Assembly: GCA_038373885.1 (NCBI GenBank)
Contig: JAWZYV010013190.1
Span: forward strand, 1 to 64,000
From: Cheiracanthium punctorium
Taxonomy: Eukaryota; Arthropoda; Arachnida; Araneae; Cheiracanthiidae
Length of the DNA stretch: 64,000 bases
Direction: 5' to 3'
Part shown: in pieces, positions 20,510 to 30,929 of the stretch
Layout: each line of letters begins with the position of its first letter
Position numbering within the stretch: the first letter of the stretch is position 1
Translations under genes and position numbers: made by a program
The notes under the pieces: generated by a model
What the model was told of the DNA's origin: nothing
The model's database searches: none
What the model saw: only the letters and a program-made list of their open reading frames with translations

Positions 20510-21430
20510 TATTTCGAACCCAGGAAGTGTATAACCAACAAGGGGTCTTTTCCACCTCCTTCCTCCGCGTCGAAATGATATATACACCATTTTTCAAGGC
20601 AGAGAACGGCCTTGGGGCGTTTGCTGTATTTTGGGTTAGTGTGATCATAGTCCGGTAGTTCTGCGACTACCTCGTTTAGTTGTGAACTGAGCTTCTCGTG
20701 AAACCTTTTGGCAAGTTTCAGAACTTGAGCAGGTAGAGAGTTGATTCCTAGGTCCTTCCTGATGATGGAGTTTTTGATCATGGAGGGTCCATATCTGATG
20801 GATTTGAAGAGTCTTGTCTCCGTGGCACAGATCTTTTCGACGTGCGTCTGAGCGGCGTAAGCCCATACAGGTGCAGCATATAGCGCAATGGGGCAAACGA
20901 ATGCTTTGAAGAGTAGTATCTTTTTTGTATTTTGTTTTACCTGGTAAAGATGAGGCTGCTAATTCCATTGAAACAGCTTGCATCTTGCCCTTAGTGATTT
21001 TGAAGTGTTTTTTCCAGGTGAGATCCCGGTCAATCGTAACACCCAGGTAGGTGGCCGAGCTGAACCAGTTGATGGCATTGTTGTCAATGACAATTCTGGA
21101 GGGCGGCGTTTTTCTGCACAGAGAGAGGACCAGTTGATGGCATTGTTGTCAATGACAATTCTGGAGGGCGTAGTTTTTCTGCCCAGAGAGATGGCAGTAC
21201 ACTTCTGAGCATTGAGCTTAATTTTCCAATTTCTCATCCATAGGTCGATAGCGTCGATGTGCGCTTAAGTACGTTTTTCATGAATCGAGAATTGGGATGC
21301 TTGGCGATAATTGCAGTGTCATCAGCATAGAGGGCAATGCTAGTAGCAGCGTGCCTACGTATATCATTTACATATATGTTGTATAGCGTGCTCCCAAGAA
21401 TGGATTCTTGTGGCACCCCGCTATGGATGT
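20510..21430 (-). pseudogene. LINE reverse transcriptase C-terminal part (YADD intact)
   Basis: From 21430 down it reads GVPQESILGSTLYNIYVNDI, then LYADDTAIIAKHP with both catalytic aspartates, then primer-grip and thumb segments (KLNAQKCTAI, AEFPDYD-like ELPDYDHTNP). A 65-bp tandem duplication (21064-21193) and at least two frameshifts split the frame into the pieces at 20509-20781, 20645-20983, 20959-21237 and 21234-21416. The normal SILGP block carries S for P. Confidence 0.85.
21064..21193. repeat. 65-bp tandem duplication inside the LINE
   Basis: The segment starting ACCAGTTGATGGCATTG occurs at 21064 and 21129 with very few differences. It breaks the LINE reading frame and arose after insertion or in a non-autonomous lineage. 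Confidence 0.9.
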
Positions 21431-21622
21431 GGTATCTTCAGGGCCGGCCCTAACAGTTTTACGTCCCCGGACAAAAATATAAAATGCCGCCCCTCCCCAC
21501 AGTAAAATTACTATTAAAAGAAATAAACTGTTCACAGATACTGTTTTCATGCCTATAAAACTGGAATAGCTCTTTAAACATAACACAGCATAAGAAAAAA
21601 CATATTTATTAAAAACCATACA

Positions 21623-22033
21623 TTAAGCCAAAAACCAAAAGAAAGTGAGAACATTGCAGAGTTTTTTTCTGACTTTTAATTCCGCAAAATTCCTGACTTT
21701 TTCCCTTAAATCAATTTTTTCAACTAATTCATGTTCGACAGCCAATGTAGTTAAATTATTTAACCTATCTGGAAGAGTTGTGGAACATAAGAAATTTTTA
21801 GTTAACTTTAATTTTGAGAAACTCTCCTCTGCACTTGCCACAATTATCGGCAAAGAAAGCGAAATTCTCGGAGCAATAGCAAGATGTGGTGTAAAATCTA
21901 TAGTTGAAATTAGCTTTAAAATTTCAATTGGGCTTTCCTTTTTCCCTAATAAGGCCGTAACTGATACTACTTCATTTACTAGATCAAGTGCGTTTATATT
22001 CCCTGATTCCCCATCGGTCAGCATTAACTCCAA
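21623..22033 (-). pseudogene. hAT transposase, C-terminal dimerisation domain remnant
   Basis: The residues LPIIVASAEESFSKLKLTKN, then LCSTTLPDRLNNLTTLAVEH, match the conserved hAT family dimerisation region of the zinc-finger MYM/TTF-type subgroup (family knowledge). The usual ASAERSFS core is ASAEESFS here. The open frame of 136 codons ends in LAxxH-type sequence followed by a degenerate tail. The N-terminal DNA-binding and most catalytic parts are not in frame. Confidence 0.85.
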
Positions 22034-22365
22034 TTGTTTACACCAAACAATGTTAACACTGTTACACTATGTTACAATGCTTAGTTAGCACTTTCTAGGA
22101 GTGTCTTTTAACTCATTTATGCCGTGCAAAAATTTAAAATAATTACATTCTGTACTTATTAAATCTGCGCTCTAAGGTATTAATCGCTTCGTTTACTGTA
22201 GAAAAATAAAACTATCTTAAATTTTAATTTAGGATCTTTCACCAGATCATCTCGGGCTTCGCAATCAAAATTAATATGTTACGTGGCTGCTTAAACTCAG
22301 TGTTAGCCATAATACTATCTCCTCGTCGGTCAGTTCTCTTGCATAACAGAACATTTCATTTAAAA

Positions 22366-22575
22366 TCACATCCAATCGAAGATCCTTTCAAAAAAATCTT
22401 TACAGCTTCTTAAGAGTTCTAGAGCAGATGGTAAATTGTTGTCTTTTGACTGCAATAGCTTTCTTAATGGATTCACGCAATTGAAGATTTTGTACCAAAT
22501 AATAATAGAGCATAGGAACATGAAATGTTTGAGAGAGTTAAATAATCCTAGCCTCATTGGAATTAGATTTGTCAA
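22366..22575 (-). pseudogene. hAT transposase, internal segment remnant
   Basis: The frame reads IIWYKIFNCVNPLRKLLQSK and then DNNLPSALELL, which fits the 'WYxILxxxNxxSKxLQS' segment of MYM-type hAT transposases. That segment lies upstream of the dimerisation domain. Order and strand agree with the piece at 21623-22033. It is short and disrupted on both sides. Confidence 0.65.
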
Positions 22576-23452
22576 TACTTTTATACCTTACCAAGAATGC
22601 GATCTGTTAAAATTTTTTGGCATCAGGAATGCAATCTATAAATATGGGATAGTATTTGGCTTGTTGAATTTACTTAACAAAGTGTAATTTGAATCCAACT
22701 GGAAACCTTGTGAAAAATCTATGCAAAATGTGTAAATATTTGTTTGCACATCACATATAAACAACTGAAGCGAATTTAACCTATCAACAAAAACAATGGA
22801 ATGAAATTTATAGCAGCATCAAAAGTGGCAACTTAATTTAAACTGTAGTTGCTAAAATATTTCTAATTCGTTTAAAAGTTTTGAGATTTAAAAGTGTTGT
22901 TTGAAAACTGTGTAAATATATGTTCGCCCATTGTTAAAAAATGGCTCAATGGAATAGAACTAAATTTGGAATTATATTGAATGATAAGTTAGATACCAAA
23001 ATTGTTTTAAATAATTCATAGACTTTGAGATTTTGTAAAAATCGCTTTAAAACTTTGTTCTGGCATCCATCAAAATCAGATTAAGAGAACAGAATGAAAT
23101 TAGGTCATATGATGGGTAACAAAGCATCATCAATATTTTCAAAAGATTTGAATAAATTGAAAGGGTTTGTAAAAGTTGCACTGTATTTTTTCTTTTCCAT
23201 TTTATGTGGTGGGGAGAAAGGGGCAGGGCGTCACTTTAAACCGTCTGAAGGTAATACAATAGGTTGTTGTTCGACTTAAACAAATTACATCGATTTCTTT
23301 TTTTTAATTATTATTTGTTTTTAATTTTGAGAAAATTGTGCAAAAATTTTACAGGCATAATATTAAAATTTCTAAAGTTAATAGAACAAAATTCAGTTAC
23401 TGTCGAGGAGATTAGGTTAAATAACATTGCTTGAATTCTTCCCACTTAAATG

Positions 23453-23473
23453 TATATATATATATATATATAT
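23453..23473. repeat. (TA)n microsatellite
   Basis: About ten TA units inside the hAT element. Confidence 0.95.
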
Positions 23474-24280
23474 TATGTTGTGAAAATTTTGTGTGACCAC
23501 TTCGTGAAAACAACTAGTGGTCAAACAAAAGGGAATGAAATGAAATTTTCTTAAATAGTAGGCGGTTAGTAAATTAAAATTTCAGGTTTTTATTTTTCTA
23601 CAAATTTGAATTATTTTTTAGGTAGGGCGTAAACTTTGATAAATTTTTTTCACGCATCAAGTAAAATCATCAAAATATTTCAATCGGACGTTGCAGTATT
23701 AAATATAGGATACTTGCTATTACAAAGAATTTTCTATATATTCCACTTTCATTTTAATATTCATTACTAGCATCTTCTTTTGCAACTTTAAATGACTTCT
23801 TGATGTAGGAAGCTCATCCACTAAAAGAAAACGTTAATTTTGAATGTAAAATATTTTCTCTATGGATAGTTTGTCTCAGTAACTCTCTAACTTGTAATCT
23901 TTGAACAATGCACAAGAGTTATAACTTTGCTTTCTATATTTCTGCCAGTATATTAATTCCATTTTTTGTACTACAACAATGCAAACGAAATTTCGAGCGG
24001 TTAGTAAAAACCCATCAATTGATGGGTATATCAGCTAGTAAAGTCATATAGAATTATATTCTTCGGAATATTTTTTAACAATTCTTTTACTAATACAAAA
24101 TGTATTTTTTAAATTCGAGCCAAAATGCCGCCCCGGACAGGGGTCTGGTTTGTCCGGCCCTAGGGCCGCCCCTGGGTATATTGTACAGTTGACCTTTCCT
24201 AGATGTACGGTGTGCGAACGGTCGGTAAGGTAGCTCTTCAGAAGATGAATAAGACCGTCCGGGATGTCGAGACTCATTAA

Positions 24281-24550
24281 TCCATTTATGCCTAGTTCCT
24301 CTTTTGGGACGGCATTTTCGATATCAGTCGAAAACGCTATTTATTTTTCCTAATCTTTATTTACGAGTATTGAACATCAACTCCACAAAACCTAAATGGC
24401 TAAGTAGGACTTTAACATTTCAATTTTTACACATAATGATTTTACAAGATATCATCCCTTGTTCAACAAGTTGACACCGAAAATTTATCTATTATTGCTG
24501 GTATCAGCAAAAATTGAAGAAAGTCGCAAAACTATCTGGGCACAAATGGG
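24281..24550. mobile_element. TTAA-flanked MITE (piggyBac- or Kolobok-type)
   Basis: TTAA stands at 24277-24280 and 24551-24554. The ends are TCCATTTATGCCTAG and, reverse-complemented, CCCATTTGTGCCCAG. Removal with one TTAA gives LLHKL-MSLDIPDG on the LINE strand, an uninterrupted frame. It is 270 bp and non-coding. Confidence 0.88.
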
Positions 24551-24794
24551 TTAATTTGTGTAGGAGGCCCTCGTACCATACTTTGTCAAATGCTTTTGAA
24601 ATGTAAGAAAGTATTATGCCCGTATGCATCTTATCTTGTAAACCTGCTGACAACTGTTCCACTACACTGTTAATGAGCAGTACTGTCTTTCTGTCGGAAT
24701 CCAAATTGCTCAGATATAATGATGTTGTTGTCGTAGAGAACTTTATTTAGTTTATTGAGTATGACTTGTTCAGCCACTTTTCCGAGGCAGCTAA

Positions 24795-24866
24795 GCCACC
24801 ACTCACGGGAGATTCCTGCTTACACAGACCCTGCTTAGCCACCACCCATCTCCCGTGGGTGGTGGT
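24795..24866. mobile_element. 72-bp PIF/Harbinger-like mini-element
   Basis: The 19-bp terminal repeats GCCACCACTCACGGGAGAT (24795-24813) and the complement of ACCACCACCCACGGGAGAT (24848-24866) are flanked by TAA on both sides (24792-24794 and 24867-24869). Removing it with one TAA restores CTG CTT AGC TGC CTC (LLSCL), the expected LINE sequence. A 3-bp TAA/TTA duplication fits PIF/Harbinger. An internal segment repeats part of the terminus, so the right half alone also folds into a strong hairpin (24831-24848 with 24856-24873). Confidence 0.8.
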
Positions 24867-24949
24867 TAAGCAGGCTAATCTTATAAATAAAAATGAAATT
24901 CTGTTTGTTTGTTTGTTTGTTTGTTTGTTTGTTTGTTTGTGGATTTGAT

Positions 24950-25431
24950 TCGTATACAAATCCACAAAAATGGACCTATCGGCCTGAAATTTAGTACAGA
25001 TATGTAAAATAATATAGAATAACTCATAGTCCACTTTAAAACTTTGAAAGTCCACCCGTTCCCGGAATTTAAGAGATTTTTTATGCTCTTCACGCAAAAA
25101 TCTTTCCTTAATGTAACCCCTGTAGTGAAAAAAGTGTGAAATAAGGATCGTGGTTGCCATGCGTGGCGATTTTGCCGAATAAAATGTCGTTCGTATACAA
25201 ATCCACAAAAATGAACCTATCGGCCTGAAATTTAGCACAGATATGTAAAATAATATAGAATAAATCGTAGTCCACTTTAAAACTTTGAAAGTCCACCCGT
25301 TCCCGGAATTTAAGAGATTTTTTATGTTCTCCACGCAAAAAGCTTTCCGTAATTGTAACCCTGTAGTGAAAAAAGTGTGAAATAAGGATCGTGGTTGCCA
25401 TGTGTGGCGATTTTGCCGAATAAAATGTTTT
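24950..25431 (+). repeat. 241-bp tandem duplication in Helitron A
   Basis: The block starting TCGTATACAAATCCAC at 24950 repeats from 25191 with few changes and ends near 25431. Helitron B (44282-44520) has one copy only, so the duplication arose in A or was lost in B. Confidence 0.9.
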
Positions 25432-26310
25432 AAATTCTCAAAGTAAAAATAAAAGAATAATAATGATTTTTTTTTGTTAGTTTATATTCGTAAGGTTATT
25501 TTTTTTAAAATTATAATATCGTGTGCATGGGAAATCAGAGCAGGAATGTAATGCTTTACACGCAAAACAATAAGAATTGAAGATTTCCGAGGCTAATAGG
25601 TAAATTATTTTAGTTTGGCGAAAAAATAAAATGGCTCAAATGCCGATTTTGTGAAAGTGAGTTCTAGCGGTTTGCACAGATTTCGGCTTGACGCAATTTA
25701 TTGAGAGCTTAAGGAAACAGATTTTTGAAAACAAGTGCAAAGGTTTTATTAGAATACAGCGTTAAATTTTAATGATCCGTGAAGAAATAATGCAGTTATT
25801 AAGGGATTTCAAGCAATCTATCTCCAGAATTCTCGCCAAATGAGTACATTGATTGAAGTTGGGGGAATTCCGCCAAATTTCAGAAAATTGAAATCTTCTC
25901 ATTTAGTACATCGGAGTAATGATGAATAAAACACGTTATAGTTGATAATTTAAAAAAATTCGGCTGTATTAAGTTATTCAACTTTTCAAATAAAGGATGC
26001 TTTACTTTTTCGCGGTCGAACCATTTCCCATATATTATTGCTGCTAAGTCAATGCTTCGAATGATTTCCTGAAAAAACGCTTGCAAAATGGCGTATGTTG
26101 GCACTTTGGCGAGGCTTAGATTTGAAACTGGATTTTATTTGAGACTGGGATATATAATGACACTGGTTATAGATAAAAATGAATGTTGGTATGAGTGTAT
26201 GAGGTTGAAAAACTCCAGCACCGTTGAGCACCGTTGCACCATGAAATTTGGTTCACCTAAGTCTTTTATCATGGAGAAGCTTTTTATGCTATCCGTTTTC
26301 CTCTAACTTG

Positions 26311-27040
26311 CCACAAGGTGGCGCAGCAGAACGTCGAATTCTATTCCGTTTAGCCGTTTGCTATTCGAATATCGTCCAACCGATTTCGATGAAATTTGGT
26401 ACACGCGAATATTAGAACACGGAGAATATTTTTCACTATCCATTTTGCTGTAACTTGCCGCTAAATGGCGCTGAAAAGCATCAACTTCTATACCGTTCGA
26501 CCAATCGGCATAAAAATTTTTATACTTACACATTTGAGCACGAAGAATATATTCTAACTGCGTTCCTTTTGATGTTACTCACCACTAGATGACACTGCAA
26601 TGCATTATTATTTTAACTCGCCACTAGATGACGCTGCAGCAGGCCAAATTCTTGACCATTCAAACGGTCGCTATGAAAATCAGTATACATAGCTATTTGA
26701 ACAATGAGAATATTTTGGCGTTATCCATTTTTCTTTAACTCGCCACTTGACGGCGCTGTAGCAAATCATTACTTTATTGAACCACTGGATGGCCCTGCAG
26801 TGTATCACTTCTTGACTGTGCAAATTATCGCTATGAAAGAGGTATACATAGATATTGGAACACGGGGAAGAGTTTGGCGCTATCCATTTTCCTATAACTT
26901 GCCACTAGATGTCGCGTCAACACATGAACTTCAGGACTGTCCAGCTGATAGTATGAAAATTCGTATACATCGATATCTGAATGCGAAAAATATTTTCGCC
27001 GTATCCGTTTTGCTAAAACTCGCCACTAGATTGCGCTACG
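26311..27040 (+). repeat. Array of eight CTCF-like motifs in Helitron A
   Basis: Variants of CCACTAGATGGCGCTG stand at 26311 (CCACAAGGTGGCGCAG), 26458, 26582, 26621, 26743, 26782, 26902 and 27023. Most follow 'ccattttgctataactcg', and most sit in diverged units of about 120-147 bp, with two close pairs 39 bp apart. The core matches the conserved animal CTCF consensus (C-C-A-C/N-AG-R-K-GGCGC). Whether a protein binds them is unknown. The same array is at 46689-47600 in copy B. Confidence 0.75.
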
Positions 27041-27222
27041 CCGCATGGCCTTCTGCACCGTACAAACGATTGCCTTGCAATTCGGTATGCATGATTATTG
27101 GACACAATATAACGCGATATCCACTTTGCTATATCTGTTTATTACAATGAATAGTAATCACCACAAATCGTAATATCAAAAAGTCCATTCATTCCCGTGC
27201 GAAGAACGGGTACTTCAGCTAG

Positions 27223-28331
27223 TCGGTCTATAAAAGACAGGAAGAGTCAAATCTTGCTTGGGCTTAGAGATCGGACACACTACAGCATCCTTACAGCATA
27301 GGGAGAAGTGGTAAAATTTAAGTATGTAGTTGATCAGTTCTGTGAGTTTGAAGATGGTGATAGCAGGGATGTTCCTCGGCATCTGATTAATTATTTCGTC
27401 ACAGCCCGGGCACTTCTTTTTAGGTAGAGCCTGGAGTATGTCGTTTATCTTCGAGGGTAACGTGGGCAAGATTTGAACATTGGGAGCCCTGTTGAAGAAA
27501 CAGCCCTGGGAATGCAGCCCTGGGAATAGGTTAAGTCGGGAGGATTCATCGTTGCGAAACTGGTGTTCATAAACACGGGCAATGGCATTCGCTTTACCCT
27601 CCTCTTGTAGGATGATCTGATCACCTAGATTAATAGGGGAGACCGTCAACTTCTTGTACTGTATTCTTCTGACGGCACGCCAAATCGGTTTGTTATCAGG
27701 TCCAAGAGTTTCTAGATACTTAGTCCATTGTGCAGTTTGGAATGCACGAATTTCACGTCGGGTCTGGGTCTTTAGTCTGTGATAATTCGCCTCGTCCGTG
27801 GGGCTTCTGGAAGCCTGGAAGGTACTTCTAGCTTTATTTCTTTTCTGGAGCAGCGTTCTGATCTCCAAGGGTAGAGTGAGGTTGTGAATAGAGTTGTCAG
27901 GTTTAGACGCATTAAGATGGGCCTTAACTTCCTCAGTGAGTTGAATGAGAGCAGCGTCAATGTCCTCCCTGGATTTGCATCTCGGTAGGGTTTGCGGAGC
28001 ATCTAGAAAGAAGGTGACCAACAAATTCAGGGCAGTTCGTCTTGAGTCTTGGAGGTCTAGATATGGTAGAGCGCACGTGCACAGCGTCATCTCCCTGTAT
28101 ATAGGGAGATGGTCGGAGGTGAACATGTTAATCTTACTGACTTTGGGCAAACAGTCCAAATTGTGCAGGGCGAATTCAATAATCGAGTGTGATGAAGGAT
28201 CATTAAATACAAAGTGAGTGGGCGTGGGAGGGTACGTAATACGTAAGTAATCTTTGATCATCAGTAACCAGTTCCCATAGGGAGTGTTACGTCTGCAATT
28301 CAATGCGAAATGCAAGACATTAAAAGGTCTT
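27223..28331 (-). pseudogene. LINE endonuclease C-terminus and reverse transcriptase N-part
   Basis: An open frame of about 366 codons (28315 down to the Helitron) shows the end of an APE-type endonuclease (THFVFNDPSSHSIIEFALHN, then MFTSDHLPI). The linker follows (RTLLQKRNKARSTF, WTKYLETLGPDNKPIWRAVR), and then the start of the reverse transcriptase (ALPKKKCPGCDEI, CPISKPKQDLTLPVFYRPTS). SDHLPI is the last endonuclease motif. The 5' part of the endonuclease and ORF1 are absent. The frame continues into the block at 24878 once the Helitron is removed. Confidence 0.88.
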
Positions 28332-28335
28332 TTAA

Positions 28336-28366
28336 GGGGTTAGGGGTAGTCAGAATTTTCAAAAAA

Positions 28367-28399
<33 letters not shown>

Positions 28400-29586
28400 C
28401 ATTTTCTTAAAGTATAGTATCTTAAAAATATTCTCTGAAAGTTTGAAGTGAATCCGACAAATATATTTCGAGTTATTTAGCGAAGAATAAAAGGCTCTCG
28501 GGCGGTCTAATATTTCCGAGAACAATTAGCTAGCGGCATAATTCTCCCTTACCTCCTGTTTTAAAAGCAATCAAGCCTATTTATGAAGATCTTAGTAATG
28601 AAAATTTACTTTCAAGATGTGTAGGTGGATTTAATCAAAATAATAATGAGAGCTTCAACCAACTAGTGTGGAAAATATGCCCAAAAACTATCAATACTAG
28701 TTTTACCATTGTTCAAATTGCTGCATACGTAGCTATGAGTATATTTAATGAAGGGACAAAGTCATTATTAGTAATAATGAACACACTGGGACTTAGTTGT
28801 GGGCCTAATTCGCATCGGTATACTGAAAAAACCGATAGTGCACGTGTAAAAGTAGCTGATCAGCGCGCTAACGACAACACTCGCGAAGGTAGAATGCGAC
28901 GTAGACAACAACAAATTGATGTTTTAGAAAGTTCTACAACGGCTAAGAACTCTTATATGGTCCAGGAATAGATGACTCAGTGTAAGTATTGAAATTATTC
29001 GTATTACTGTACATCAATCGACTGTAAAACTTTAAATGCGTTTTTCTCAAAACTATGTTTTTTGAACTGGTGACCACTGTAACTCAAAAACCGCTCGATA
29101 GATTTGAATGAAACTTATACAGCTTTTAGAAAGCATAAAAAGCTAGTGCCTGATCGAAGGATTTTTTTTTTTAAAAACTTCGATTTTTTATAAACAATTA
29201 ATTGTTGGTTTTTTCCCGAAAATCTGCAAAAAAATTTCCAGAGACCGCCATTTTGTTAATTTTGAAAAAAAAACAAAAAAAGCTTCGATCAGGCACAAGA
29301 TTATCTATCCATAAAAATAATCTTTTTTGTTTCATTGATTTTAGATGAATCTCCAAGGAGCTGTAATGGTCACCGCAAGGACCCATTATTAAAACCTGTT
29401 CAACTTAGACCGCCATAACTTGTAAAATAATTATTATTTTTTTTGAAATTTAAGTGAAGTAATGTTAAAGTATGATGAAATGATACTATGTTTTTACTTA
29501 TGTGAAATAAACTTAATTACTAGTAAAAAAAAAAAAATAAAAATAAAAAATGGCATTTTTTCACGCCTCTGACTACCCCACACCCC
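28336..29586 (+). mobile_element. TTAA-flanked Kolobok-like element, internally deleted
   Basis: TTAA stands at 28332-28335 and 29587-29590. The ends are GGGGTTAGGGGTAGTCAGA and, reverse-complemented, GGGGTGTGGGGTAGTCAGAG. T- and A-rich tracts follow inside both ends (29 T at 28371-28399). It carries the C-terminal part of a transposase-like protein. The TTAA target plus GGG termini fit Kolobok better than piggyBac (CCY termini). It sits between the truncated LINE and a truncated long-TIR MITE. Confidence 0.78.
28549..28971 (+). pseudogene. Transposase-like C-terminal remnant (Kolobok-type)
   Basis: The frame open from about 28549 reads LPPVLKAIKPIYEDL, LLSRCVGGFNQNNNESFNQL, VWKICPKT, IVQIAAYVAMSIFNEG, then a basic tail (REGRMRRRQQQ) and a stop. 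The 'NESFNxLVWxxCPK...FNEG' pattern is one I associate with arthropod Kolobok-type transposases (family knowledge, recalled, not searched). It lacks the N-terminal and catalytic core, so it cannot act alone. Confidence 0.65.
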
Positions 29587-29596
29587 TTAAATTTGC

Positions 29597-30165
29597 TTAG
29601 GACCCCATACAAAAAAATCCCAATTAGCAAAAGTGAACCGCATACGGTAATGAGGTGATGGTCAATCTTGGAGATTTATGTATTCCATAAAAAATATCAG
29701 AGGTACGAAGATAAATGTATTCTGACTTAAGCTGCTTTTCAATGCTTCAAAAATTGTAGATATCACTTTGGAGGATCGTGTTTCAAGCTTCATACAGAAA
29801 TTACGAAAGAAGATAATTTTGTGAACTCTAACAATAAACGTTTACCCTACATCAAAATTCACGTTTAGTCCCTGACCATCTTTGTTTAAAGATATCTCTG
29901 AGACGTTTTATGATGAAAGGCTGTAATTTTATGCATCGTCTCATTAGTACACGGGACACATTTTCCGGTAATTGGTATTTTTTTTTTTGTACGAGATAAT
30001 TTAAAAAGGATTTATTTTGGAAATTAACGAGAAGAATTTTTTCTTAGACTAATCTTTTTTCCTACTTTAGTTTGGACATTTTCAATTTGCACAGCCCACT
30101 TATCTTTTTATAAAGAATTAAAGCGTGTTACCATTTTATGAGACACCTTGTTTGCATAGCCTATA
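29597..30165. mobile_element. Long-TIR MITE, copy 2 (left TIR missing)
   Basis: It shares with copy 1 (18883-19632) the interior 'ccccatacaaaaaaa', 'aagataaatgtattctgactta' and 'caaaattcacgtttagtccc', and the right TIR blocks 'taaagaattaaagc' and 'gagacacctt'. The left terminus is replaced by the Kolobok-like element boundary, so the copy was truncated before or during that insertion. Confidence 0.7.
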
Positions 30166-30929
30166 GCGCTTGAGAAACATTAATATCTTTAAAGCGCGTT
30201 TTGTGACAGCAATGACTTCTGATCGACCGTATTGCACTGGGAATTTTGTAAACTTTTGAAAATAAAAAATTGTAATTAAAAAATTATAATATAAATGACT
30301 GTTAATAAAAATCTTGTAAAAAAGAATTTGAAAAGAATGTCACCGTATTTAAAAAAAAAAATTCCGCATTTGAACTACTTTCTTATCTATTAAATCAGTT
30401 TTAACCTCTGTAATCATATAATTTTCTGCAAAAAGAACTCTACTTGATAGTAAAAAGTTGTTTGCATAATCGAAAGTAACTTTCTGCCTGCACATTTTCT
30501 TCATATCCACTAAAACCCTTCACAAGTAAATTTAATAAAAATGCAGTAAAAAAAGTAAAAATATGATTGATATTTTTATCACTGACAAATAAGCTTTAAG
30601 GGTTTTATCTATAGAACTTTTAAGGTTTTTCTATGGAATATAATCTGGTCTAACTCAACGGCCAAAGTATTTTGAAATACTGATGAAGCTTAGGTGGCGA
30701 TATTAACCGCCCTTCCCTAACACAAATTAAAATAAACTAATTGTGCCAGAGGCTTGAAAAATTCAGGAATCACCTGCATAACACGCTGTAATAAATGGAA
30801 AAATGTGAGTTTTATGAAATTTTATAAATAAGCTCTTAAATATGGAAATGCACAGCAAAAATGTTTTGAGATACATTCAACGAATTTTTCTTTTTTAAAA
30901 ATTTTCGCGAACGACATAGTTTTGTTTGC
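30166..30929. other. AT-rich, no recognised feature
   Basis: No gene, repeat or RNA signal that I can support. Confidence 0.4.

Larger units (their letters stand above)
21439..24174 (-). mobile_element. hAT element, decayed, 8-bp TSD GGTATCTT/GGTATATT
   Basis: The left end is CAGGGCCGGCCCTAAC. The right end, reverse-complemented, is CAGGGGCGGCCCTAGGGCC. The octamers GGTATCTT (21431-21438) and GGTATATT (24175-24182) flank it with one mismatch. Without it the LINE reads GKVNCTRYHIHSGVPQESIL, an expected continuous LINE sequence. It carries two minus-strand transposase remnants in C- to N-terminal order (21623-22033, then 22366-22575). The rest of its 2.7 kb is AT-rich with no conserved frame. 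Confidence 0.92.
24183..24878 (-). pseudogene. LINE reverse transcriptase central part
   Basis: Downward from 24878 the minus strand reads ISLL (with the 72-bp element inside), SCLGKVAEQVIL, SEQFGFRQKDSTAH, a TAA stop and a one-base frameshift. It continues VVEQLSAGLQDK, ISKAFDKVWYEGLLHKL (with the TTAA-type MITE inside) and SLDIPDGLIHLLKSYLTDRS. These are palm and fingers blocks in normal order. The catalytic F-x-x-A-F-D block is kept as SKAFDKVWY. Confidence 0.85.
24879..27222 (+). mobile_element. Helitron copy A (non-autonomous)
   Basis: It begins TCTTATAAATAAAAATG after an A (24878). It ends with a CCGT-loop-ACGG hairpin 'ccgtgcgaagaacggg' followed by CTAG and a T (27223). TC at the 5' end, a 3' hairpin plus CTAG, no terminal inverted repeats and A|T insertion are the Helitron signature. 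No Rep/helicase gene is present. It contains a GTTT-repeat (24902-24938), a 241-bp tandem duplication (24950 and 25191) and a CTCF-like motif array (26311-27040). Copy B at 44220 is the same family and very similar. Confidence 0.93.
20040..28331 (-). mobile_element. Jockey-like LINE, 5'-truncated, with four nested insertions
   Basis: On the minus strand the element runs from an endonuclease C-terminus (28331) through the reverse transcriptase to a C-terminal domain ending near 20510. A 3' UTR follows to about 20340 and probably to 20040. It is interrupted by a Helitron (24879-27222), a 72-bp PIF-like element (24795-24866), a TTAA-type MITE (24281-24550) and a hAT element (21439-24174). Removing each insertion with one target copy rejoins LINE coding sequence in the expected frame. 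Without them the LINE is about 2.5 kb. Its 5' end is cut where the Kolobok-like element begins. Confidence 0.88.

Noticed and set aside
24747..25334. 195-codon minus-strand open frame
   Set aside because: It crosses the 5' end of Helitron A and the GTTT microsatellite. The repeated segments are a translation of the 241-bp duplication.
26704..27150. 148-codon open frame
   Set aside because: It lies in the motif array of Helitron A. The same frame is broken in Helitron B, so it is a chance frame through tandem repeats.
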